Assembly: GCA_020438185.1 (NCBI GenBank) | Contig: JAGQVC010000047.1 | Location: 1-8,699, forward strand | Length of the DNA stretch: 8,699 bases | Direction of reading: 5' to 3' | From: Bacteroidota bacterium | GTDB taxonomy: Bacteria > Bacteroidota > Bacteroidia > M30B66 | Part shown: in pieces, positions 1-5,831 of the stretch | How the letters are laid out: each line of letters opens with the position of its first letter | Position numbering within the stretch: position 1 is the first letter of the stretch | Notes under the pieces: generated by a model | Databases searched by the model: none | Told to the model about the DNA's origin: nothing | Seen by the model: the letters and a program-made list of their open reading frames with translations, nothing else | Translations under genes and position numbers: made by a program

Positions 1-730
1 AAATCCCCGGGTAATTGGCTGCCATGGTTGATAATACTGATAATCCATGCGTATTGTCTTCGTAAACGGACTCGCCACCTTCGACGAAATCACGGGTACC
101 CAGGATTCTTCCCTGCGTGCGCAGGCTATCGAAAAATACAAATTCATTCACTTTGTAAAAACCTGCATCCAACACGGCAATGGTCATTCCCTCACCGCGA
201 TATCCCAATTGATGTAGCTTGTGCCCGTTGAGCATTTTAATTTGTCTGTCGCCCTCGCCATAAACAGGATCAGCCCCCGGAACCGGCTCAATAGCTGTTT
301 GTTTTGACTGCAATTGTTCGTACATCTTCATTAGGTCCGACATGAATTGCTCGGCTGTTGTTTTTTCCTTGAGGCGTGCAACACGAATCCAGGAACTAAC
401 AAATGGTAATGATTGAATTTGTACGAATATAGCAGAATCGGCTTCAATAGTAACTGCATTAAACCATTTACTGCGGTTTAAAACACGAGCACCCAAATGC
501 GCAATTTCCTGCACATAATTTTCATTAACCGGAATATCATTCTCTACAATAGGAATATTCATTTTATTCCTCCGCTCAATGGCTTTTTCAGAAAGAAATT
601 CCGAAGGACGGCTTATATCAAAACTACTGTTGTTTTTATCGGTAAACTGCACCCAGTATTTACCCGGAGCAGCATTTTGAGCCTGTGTAAATCCTGCTGA
701 AAGCAGAAGGAAAAAAAATAAATTCTTCAT
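1..730 (-). CDS. S8 family serine peptidase (subtilase), N-terminal part; runs off the window
   Basis: Exported subtilisin-like protease; the 243 codons in the window hold the signal peptide, the pro-region and the first two catalytic motifs. Residues 1-18 (MKNLFFFLLLSAGFTQAQ) form a signal peptide with likely cleavage before Q18. Residues about 24-120 (YWVQFTDK, then SEFLSEKAIERR, then SKWFNAVTIEA and LPFVSSWIRVARL) match the pro-region I know from many Bacteroidota S8 peptidases. The catalytic Asp is D188 in IAVLDAGF and the catalytic His is H228 in NTHGLSVLSTMA; the oxyanion Asn and catalytic Ser would lie beyond base 1. It is the last visible gene of the minus-strand unit, 11 bases after the lipoprotein gene. 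A type IX secretion C-terminal domain is common in such proteins but cannot be seen here. The start was chosen because it gives a complete signal peptide. The family is certain; the substrate is unknown. Confidence 0.9.
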   Translation of the reverse strand, partial: MKNLFFFLLLSAGFTQAQNAAPGKYWVQFTDKNNSSFDISRPSEFLSEKAIERRNKMNIPIVENDIPVNENYVQEIAHLGARVLNRSKWFNAVTIEADSAIFVQIQSLPFVSSWIRVARLKEKTTAEQFMSDLMKMYEQLQSKQTAIEPVPGADPVYGEGDRQIKMLNGHKLHQLGYRGEGMTIAVLDAGFYKVNEFVFFDSLRTQGRILGTRDFVEGGESVYEDNTHGLSVLSTMAANYPGI

Positions 731-741
731 TTTATAAAAGT

Positions 742-1422
742 CTATTCAACACCAATTTCCACAGCATTCATCGTGAAAATAAATCCACTCTGAATTTCAG
801 GAGTGGGCACTACAAACTCAACATCCACAAGTTTCTTGTAAATCAACCCAACGCCTTTCGCATAAATTTCGGTATTTCTATATTCGTCAACGAGATTTTC
901 AGGATCGGTGTTTTCTGTGGTTAAAGTTGAATCAAAACTAAGCGCACCTATAGAATAAGATTGATGCACATTCAAATACTCGGTTTCCCTTTCATCCATT
1001 ATATTGAGTGCATTTGAATTCCATATTTTACCTGCTTTAACAGGAAAAACCAATTTAATATAACGCACATCTTCTTCTATTTTCTCAGCCTGTTTATCGT
1101 CTGTAACCGTGTACCACACATCTTTCAAAAACCAGGATGTGGTATCGGACCATTTCTTGTAACGCTCAATACGAATGGCGCGACGACCTGAATTATCGGT
1201 AAATTCGGACTGATACAATTCTTTTATCTGAAAACGGAACGTGTCAACGGTATTGTTGAAATCATCATATACGATTGAATCACAATTGTAAGTGATAAAA
1301 GAACCAACCTTTGTCGGGAAATAATCATAGTAAAACGGATCGGGAGGAATTACCGAATCTTTTTTACAAGCCGACATAAATGAAATTAAAGCGATGAGGA
1401 TGAGGTAGATGTTTTTACGCAT
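742..1422 (-). CDS. Predicted lipoprotein of unknown function
   Basis: A 226-residue protein that I do not recognise as a named family. Its N-terminus is a lipoprotein signal: basic start MRKN, hydrophobic stretch IYLILIALISF, then lipobox MSAC with the lipidated cysteine at C19, followed by KKDS. The mature part is soluble, rich in aromatic and acidic residues and beta-prone, with DPFYYDYFPTKVGSFITYN near the start (a 'YFP-KVG-- Y' pattern I associate with Bacteroidota lipoproteins) and YAKGVGLIYKK near the end. No catalytic motif is evident. The KKD after the cysteine does not clearly decide between inner-membrane retention and surface export. The gene begins 3 bases after the mnmA stop and ends 11 bases before the S8 peptidase start, so it is almost certainly co-transcribed with both. 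A role beside the secreted peptidase (for example as a surface partner) is a guess from position only. Confidence 0.85.
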   Translation of the reverse strand: MRKNIYLILIALISFMSACKKDSVIPPDPFYYDYFPTKVGSFITYNCDSIVYDDFNNTVDTFRFQIKELYQSEFTDNSGRRAIRIERYKKWSDTTSWFLKDVWYTVTDDKQAEKIEEDVRYIKLVFPVKAGKIWNSNALNIMDERETEYLNVHQSYSIGALSFDSTLTTENTDPENLVDEYRNTEIYAKGVGLIYKKLVDVEFVVPTPEIQSGFIFTMNAVEIGVE

Positions 1423-1425
1423 GAT

Positions 1426-2526
1426 TTATTCCGGTTTTTTAATAAATCCGCCGCCAACCAGATCGTTACCTTCGTAGAAAACAGCCGATTGTCCCGGCGC
1501 AATGCCGGAAACACTTTCAAGAAAATCAACCTCTGCAATTCCATCGCTTCGCAGGTTAATTATACTTTCGGTGCCATCATGCTTGTAACGAATTTTGGTA
1601 AGCGCACGAAAATCTTCGGGAAGTTCTGCATATTTCATGAGGTTTACATCGCGCACCTGCATGGTGTTTTTAACAAGCTCTTCTTTATTTCCTATCACCA
1701 CCGTGTTAGTATCGGGTTTTATATCGATAACAAACATGGGCTTTCCCAATGCAATCTCAAGTCCTTTGCGCTGACCAATAGTATAAAACGGGTATCCGCG
1801 ATGTTTTCCCACAACCGATCCGTCGCTAAGAACAAAATCACCGCCTTCAACCTTTTCTTCAAGTCCGGGAACCTGTCTTTTAAGGAATGCGCGGTAATCG
1901 TTGTCCGGAACAAAACAGATTTCGTAACTCTCACTTTTATTTGCCAAATCCACAAAACCATTTTCAGCGGCCATTTCGCGAATCCGCGTTTTAGTAAATC
2001 CGCCAAGCGGAAAACGTGTACGGGCAAGACTTTCCTGAGAAAGGCCCCATAAAACGTAAGATTGATCTTTATTTAAATCGAGTCCCCTCGAAATTACATA
2101 GCGGCCGTTTTCCTGAAGCCGGTGTTGCGCATAGTGCCCCGTTGCAATGAATTCACAATCGAGCATATTCGCTCGTTTTAGCAATGCTTCCCATTTAATA
2201 TGGGTATTACATAATACGCAAGGATTGGGCGTGCGCCCGGCAATGTATTCTCCAACGAAGTTGTTAATAATAAATGAGCCGAACTCATCCCGAATGTCGA
2301 GAATATAATGTGGAAATCCATATCGCACTGCAAGTGCTCTGGCGTCGTTTATTGAATCCAGACTGCAGCAGCCGGTTTCCTTACCCGATCCGCCACTGGT
2401 GGCATAATCCCATGTTTTCATGGTAATGCCAATCACTTCATATCCCTGATCATGGAGCATCATGGCCGCAACAGAGCTGTCAACACCTCCGCTCATAGCC
2501 ACCAGCACCCTGCCGTTTTTACTCAT
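1426..2526 (-). CDS. mnmA: tRNA-specific 2-thiouridylase MnmA
   Basis: Cytosolic enzyme that puts the 2-thio group on wobble U34 of tRNA-Lys, tRNA-Glu and tRNA-Gln, using ATP to adenylate the base and persulfide sulfur as donor. The 366 residues match the usual family length. Visible motifs: PP-loop SGGVDSS (12-18), GCCSLDSINDAR (52-63), GRTPNPCVLCN (97-107) with the nucleophilic cysteine at C106, ATGHYA (128-133), KDQSYVLWGL (153-162), SYEICFVPD (200-208) with the second catalytic cysteine C204, HRGYPFYTIGQRKGL (242-256), and the C-terminal barrel signature GIAPGQSAVFY (341-351). All key residues are present, so it should be active. C103 precedes the nucleophile as a CxxC, where E. coli MnmA has Asp. 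It begins 21 bases after the MORN gene stop and is followed within 3 bases by the lipoprotein gene, in a unit otherwise of exported proteins. Confidence 0.97.
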   Translation of the reverse strand: MSKNGRVLVAMSGGVDSSVAAMMLHDQGYEVIGITMKTWDYATSGGSGKETGCCSLDSINDARALAVRYGFPHYILDIRDEFGSFIINNFVGEYIAGRTPNPCVLCNTHIKWEALLKRANMLDCEFIATGHYAQHRLQENGRYVISRGLDLNKDQSYVLWGLSQESLARTRFPLGGFTKTRIREMAAENGFVDLANKSESYEICFVPDNDYRAFLKRQVPGLEEKVEGGDFVLSDGSVVGKHRGYPFYTIGQRKGLEIALGKPMFVIDIKPDTNTVVIGNKEELVKNTMQVRDVNLMKYAELPEDFRALTKIRYKHDGTESIINLRSDGIAEVDFLESVSGIAPGQSAVFYEGNDLVGGGFIKKPE

Positions 2527-2547
2527 ACTTTATTTGCTTTTCCGGAT

Positions 2548-3312
2548 TTATCGCGCCGGAGGCGTATTTAAAAATTCTTCTTCGTTAACATCAAGCTTTT
2601 CTGTATTAATAAGCCTGACTTTTTCGGGAACCCCGTTTTTAAACACTTCAGTGTCTTTAATGTTGCCCGATTCCTCAAAATGATACCAGGTTCCCTGTCG
2701 CTGGTCATCCACATAATTCCCCATTAATTTGGGCTTACCGTTCGGAAAATAATAAGTCATTTTTCCTTCCAGTTTTCCATCCTTGTAATAAGCTGCGAGT
2801 CTCACCGAACCATCTTCAAAATACTGTTTCCACACACCCTGTCGTACATCATTAATGTATGTCATTTCTTCAGAAACCTGACCATCAGGATAGTACACGT
2901 ACCAGGTTGCCGTTTTTATTCCGTTGAGATACGTTTCCCGGGCTAATACTTCATGGGTTTCGCTGTAATACGTCCAAACCGAATCCTTCTGTTTTCCAAT
3001 GTAATTTCCGTCCGAAATCAGATTTCCCTTCGGGTCAAATCCCTTACAATGCGAGCGGTTTCCCTTTTCATGATAAAAACAAACCATTTTTAGCGTACCT
3101 GTTTCCTCGTAATACCTGAACACGCCGTCAGGATTGTCATCTTTAAAACTTCCCTCATAACGAGTAGTTCCATCGGGAAAGGTTTTACGCCAGAAACCCT
3201 GTTTAAGACCCTTTTCGTCGGTAAAATTGGCGGGGACTTGCCCGAAAACATTACCGGAGTTACTCATTAACAGTAACAAAACATTCAGAATCAACAGGAA
3301 ACGGGTACTCAT
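2548..3312 (-). CDS. Exported MORN-repeat (YwqK-like) protein
   Basis: A 254-residue exported repeat protein. The chosen start gives a textbook signal peptide: MSTR, hydrophobic FLLILNVLLLLM, and probable cleavage after NVFG before Q25. A start nine codons upstream (base 3339, MFLTIFANP...) is in frame but places extra residues before the signal peptide, so I prefer 3312. From about residue 39 to 230 there are eight repeats with a strikingly regular 24-residue period; repeat heads include GFWRKTFPDG (39), GVFRYYEETG (63), SVWTYYSETH (111), ATWYVYYPDG (135), GVWKQYFEDG (159), GKMTYYFPNG (183) and GTWYHFEESG (207). This is the MORN_2 pattern seen in proteins annotated as YwqK-type antitoxins, but no toxin gene is adjacent and the product is exported, so a toxin-antitoxin role is doubtful. 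The short tail (231-254) is charged. It sits between the M23 peptidase gene and mnmA, probably co-transcribed. A scaffold or binding role is likely; its ligand is unknown. Confidence 0.88.
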   Translation of the reverse strand: MSTRFLLILNVLLLLMSNSGNVFGQVPANFTDEKGLKQGFWRKTFPDGTTRYEGSFKDDNPDGVFRYYEETGTLKMVCFYHEKGNRSHCKGFDPKGNLISDGNYIGKQKDSVWTYYSETHEVLARETYLNGIKTATWYVYYPDGQVSEEMTYINDVRQGVWKQYFEDGSVRLAAYYKDGKLEGKMTYYFPNGKPKLMGNYVDDQRQGTWYHFEESGNIKDTEVFKNGVPEKVRLINTEKLDVNEEEFLNTPPAR

Positions 3313-3355
3313 AGGGTTGGCAAAAATAGTTAAAAACAAGGCTAATCTGATTGCT

Positions 3356-5083
3356 TCAGGGTATATTGAGTTCTAGCGAAAAAGAGCTTTCATTATTGTA
3401 CTCATCGCGAGCCTGAATTGTAAAACTATGTTTACCGGAATTCAACTGTACAGGCAGTTTGTACACCCATGTATCTTTTCCCGCCGGTTGAGGGATGAGG
3501 AATTGCTCATCCAGATAAGCCTGCCAGGAAGCATTTTCGCTGACCGGATCAGTAATCTTCACTTTAATTTCTCCGGCCTCTTCATTCGAAAGCACATAGT
3601 ATTTACGGGTTTGGGGATGCCGCTTTTTGACTGGAATTTGCCTGATTACAGGGGGAAGCGTGTCGATGAGAACCGTAAAATCGCCAAAAGTTTTGGTAGA
3701 AGCCTGCAATTCATCATTATGCCAGGTCGATGAAAGTACATTCCATGAATTACCTGACTTTTGGGCAATGCAGAGTTTTTCTCTCAGTTCGGTTTGCTTC
3801 AGTTCGGGTGTAAATGCCAGTTTTATTCCGCTGTGCAGCGGGATGTAAATGCTTCCGAGTTCCACCAACGGCGCATATTTTCCGGGTTGCGGGTGTACAA
3901 TTATTTTTACGTCGCTTGTATCATACAGGCAGCGCGCACCAATTACCGCTTTAAAGCCTGCTTTTTTTATAGTTCCGCCTGTCGGCGGGATGCGTGAGTA
4001 ATTTTCCTCCGGAGGAGAATATTTATAAAAACCGGAGCCGGAACGCCCTTTAACCTGAAAGGATTGCGAAGTTGTATTACCTGCAAAATCGCTGAGCTCG
4101 AGCCTGATCTGGTAAAGCGTATCCCGGTTAAAGTTGTAAAAACCCCGGTTTGCCGACGATTTATAAATGCCGATTAGCGGATTCTGCGGAACAAAGCATT
4201 TCTGGTATTTCTTATTGTAGCGTTTCTTCGATTTGTAATCAATGTAAGCGTTTACAGCCCTGGATTCATCAAATGAAAACTCATCCATTCTGGATCTGAA
4301 AATTTCAGCCTCGTTAACGAACACCTTTAGCTGGTAAATCCCCGAATAATTGCCCGGTTTACCAATCACATCGCCACCTTCGAGGCCAAAGGCAACCATA
4401 CCGGACACAATTGGAACCGGCGTTTTGGATGATAAATAGCGCTTCCCTGATTTGGATTTCAGCAAAGGCAGTCTGAGCATATTCGCGCTCCCGTTTACCG
4501 TGCCGCTATGTTCTTCCGGAAAAAGCAACACTGAAAATGCTTCAGGAGCGGCTTTATCGCGACCATAGCCAAAGAACAAGGGATTGAAGACATTCTCAAC
4601 GACTTTATCGCGGATTTCGAAATGAAGATGCGGAGCTGTTGAGGAGCCGGAATTACCTGACATGGCAATTACATCGCCTTTTTTAAAGCAGAATCTCCCC
4701 GAATCAACCAATACATCAATTTCGTAATCAAGTGCCTGCGCCTGCATCTGAATGATGTACGTTTCGATTTCCGGATTGAAGGAGCTCAGGTGACCGTACA
4801 CGGTGGTGTATCCATTTGGGTGATCCAGATAAAGAGCTCGTCCGTAACCTGAAAGAGAAACCTTTATCCGACTAACGCAGCCTTCAAATGCGGCAATTAC
4901 TTCCTGCGATTTGCCCTGGGTTGAAAAATCAAGTCCTGAGTGAAAATGGTTTGGTCTTATTTCCCCAAATCCGGCTGTGATTAACAGCGGAATCTTCATG
5001 GGCGGACCAAATTCTTCGTCTGCAACCTGAGCGCGGCAGAATTGAAATACTAACAAAGCCAAAATAACCTGAAATACACGCAT
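3356..5083 (-). CDS. Exported M23 family zinc metallopeptidase with C-terminal beta-sandwich domains
   Basis: A 575-residue envelope protein of the LytM/lysostaphin-like M23 family, which cuts peptide cross-links of peptidoglycan. Residues 1-18 are a signal peptide (hydrophobic VFQVILALLVFQF, cleavage after RA). The peptidase domain covers about 30-175. The metal site looks complete: H48 and D52 in HFHSGLDF, and H154 in PHLHFEIRD with H152 as catalytic partner; H98 in VYGHLSSF is the other usual active-site histidine. GNSGSSTAPHLHFE (143-156) is the signature block. The rest is beta-rich: a region around 225-346 ending in LSDFAGNTTSQSF, a Pro/Gly linker (356-371), another region at about 375-475, and an Ig-like end (478-575) finishing IQARDEYNNESSF. 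No type IX sorting domain or lipobox is seen. It is the first gene of the minus-strand unit and is divergent from the zapA operon. Unlike degenerate EnvC/NlpD-type activators, it should be catalytic. Confidence 0.93.
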   Translation of the reverse strand: MRVFQVILALLVFQFCRAQVADEEFGPPMKIPLLITAGFGEIRPNHFHSGLDFSTQGKSQEVIAAFEGCVSRIKVSLSGYGRALYLDHPNGYTTVYGHLSSFNPEIETYIIQMQAQALDYEIDVLVDSGRFCFKKGDVIAMSGNSGSSTAPHLHFEIRDKVVENVFNPLFFGYGRDKAAPEAFSVLLFPEEHSGTVNGSANMLRLPLLKSKSGKRYLSSKTPVPIVSGMVAFGLEGGDVIGKPGNYSGIYQLKVFVNEAEIFRSRMDEFSFDESRAVNAYIDYKSKKRYNKKYQKCFVPQNPLIGIYKSSANRGFYNFNRDTLYQIRLELSDFAGNTTSQSFQVKGRSGSGFYKYSPPEENYSRIPPTGGTIKKAGFKAVIGARCLYDTSDVKIIVHPQPGKYAPLVELGSIYIPLHSGIKLAFTPELKQTELREKLCIAQKSGNSWNVLSSTWHNDELQASTKTFGDFTVLIDTLPPVIRQIPVKKRHPQTRKYYVLSNEEAGEIKVKITDPVSENASWQAYLDEQFLIPQPAGKDTWVYKLPVQLNSGKHSFTIQARDEYNNESSFSLELNIP

Positions 5084-5128
5084 AACTGAACTTAAAACAA
5101 AGCCGGAGTGAAATTATTACAAGCTTAC

Positions 5129-5160
5129 TTGCATGACTGGAAAGAAAATAAATACTTTTA
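5129..5160 (+). promoter_or_regulatory. Candidate Bacteroidota-type promoter for the zapA-rny operon
   Basis: In the 104-base divergent intergenic region a CTTG (-33-like, TTG at 5129-5131) is followed after 21 bases by TACTTTTA (5153-5160). This fits the Bacteroidota consensus of TTTG and TAnnTTTG except for the first base of the -33 box and the last base of the -7 box. Transcription would start near 5165-5170, giving a leader of about 20 bases before the ATG at 5188. It is the best match for the plus-strand genes, but short degenerate motifs occur by chance in AT-rich DNA. I saw no equally good match for the minus-strand M23 gene, though its promoter must lie in or upstream of the same gap. 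Confidence 0.35.
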
Positions 5161-5187
5161 AACCCAATAACCAACATTTTAACGTTG

Positions 5188-5481
5188 ATGAATTTGTCTC
5201 AGCAGGCGGAACGGCTTGAAGCCAAGATGAAAAAAATGATACATTTGCACGTCGCACTTCAGGACGAGCTGAAACATCTGCGGAGCGATAATGAACAATT
5301 AAAAACAACCATCCACAAACAGCAGGAGCAAATCAGGCAGCTTGAGGAGGGAAAGAAGGCTTTACAACTTGCTCACTCAATTTCCGGTGACGGAAATCCG
5401 GCCGAGAGGTCGGCAATGAAAAGCAAGATTAATGAAGTAATAAAGGACATAGATTCTTGTCTGGCATTACTGAATAAATGA
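5188..5481 (+). CDS. Small coiled-coil protein encoded directly upstream of zapA
   Basis: A 97-residue cytosolic protein of unknown function. Residues 1-62 are a nearly uninterrupted amphipathic helix rich in Gln, Glu, Lys and Leu with heptad-like spacing (LEAKMKKMIHLHVALQDELKH, then LRSDNEQLKTTI and QIRQLEEGKKALQ). A breaker segment (ISGDGNPAER, about 65-74) separates it from a C-terminal helix, MKSKINEVIKDIDSCLALLNK. There is no signal peptide and no enzyme motif. The ATG at 5188 is preferred; a TTG codon directly before it (5185) is in frame and would add one residue. The zapA gene starts 9 bases after the stop, so the two are surely co-transcribed. By size, coiled-coil nature and neighbour it resembles ZapB in concept, a coiled-coil partner of ZapA at the Z-ring, but I see no sequence identity that proves this. 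I recall similar small proteins ahead of zapA in other Bacteroidota. Confidence 0.88.
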   Translation: MNLSQQAERLEAKMKKMIHLHVALQDELKHLRSDNEQLKTTIHKQQEQIRQLEEGKKALQLAHSISGDGNPAERSAMKSKINEVIKDIDSCLALLNK

Positions 5482-5490
5482 AAATGAACG

Positions 5491-5781
5491 ATGCAAAGCA
5501 TCACGATAGAATTGCAGATTGCCAACCGTAAGTATCCGCTTCGGCTCAACGAGTCGGAAGCTGAGATTGCGCGTGAAGCTGCAGATCGGCTGAACGAAGC
5601 ACTTGGCCGGCTGGAAAAGCAATACGATGTGAAGGATTTGCAGGATTTGATTGCCATGGCTGCTTTGCAGGTTAGCACAACGCTTATTAAGGGTGAGCGT
5701 GATAACCGGCAGGAAAGCCTTGACCTGGCTGAGAAACTCACTCAGCTTGAGCATCAGATGGACACATTTTCAAGCCCCTGA
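5491..5781 (+). CDS. zapA: Cell division protein ZapA
   Basis: A 96-residue cytosolic protein that binds FtsZ filaments, bundles them and stabilises the division ring; known ZapA proteins are dimers or tetramers. The N-terminal globular part has the family pattern SITIELQIANRKYPLRLNESEAEIAREAADRLNEAL (3-38), in which the short beta strands, the R-Y-L core and the 'E-E-I-R-AA--LN' helix are visible. It continues into the long C-terminal helix (about 39-92) with LQDLIAMAALQVSTTLI, the conserved dimerisation stretch, and then a coiled coil ending KLTQLEHQMDTF. Length is normal for the family. It lies between the coiled-coil gene (9-base gap) and rny (50-base gap). The 50-base gap has no convincing terminator, so read-through into rny is likely. 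ZapA sequences diverge strongly; the call rests on fold pattern, length and context together. Confidence 0.9.
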   Translation: MQSITIELQIANRKYPLRLNESEAEIAREAADRLNEALGRLEKQYDVKDLQDLIAMAALQVSTTLIKGERDNRQESLDLAEKLTQLEHQMDTFSSP

Positions 5782-5831
5782 CCTTTTTCAGTTTCCCGTT
5801 TAACCTGCGGTTTGTGTTAATTTAAAATTAC

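Noticed and set aside
28..700. Two 67-codon plus-strand frames in the first 700 bases
   Set aside because: Both are antisense to the S8 peptidase gene, whose signal peptide, pro-region and Asp and His motifs read clearly on the minus strand.
1489..2052. 187-codon open frame on the plus strand opposite mnmA
   Set aside because: It lies entirely antisense to a strongly conserved mnmA, and its translation has no recognisable domain or domain-like composition. It is a shadow frame.
2548..3312. Toxin-antitoxin system suggested by the YwqK-like MORN repeats
   Set aside because: No toxin-like gene is adjacent, and the protein carries a signal peptide, so it is unlikely to neutralise a cytosolic toxin.
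3321..3328. TATTTTTG on the minus strand just before the MORN gene, an exact TAnnTTTG match
   Set aside because: There is no TTTG or TTG at the proper distance upstream, and a start site here would leave almost no leader. Probably chance in an AT-rich gap.
5373..5754. Overlapping minus-strand open frames of 122 and 95 codons opposite the coiled-coil and zapA genes
   Set aside because: They are antisense to two well-supported genes; their serine/arginine-rich translation is what reversed Glu/Leu/Ala codons give.
5782..5831. Possible small RNA (6S-like) or terminator between zapA and rny
   Set aside because: The gap is only 50 bases, has no convincing stem-loop with a T tract, and is too short for a 6S RNA.
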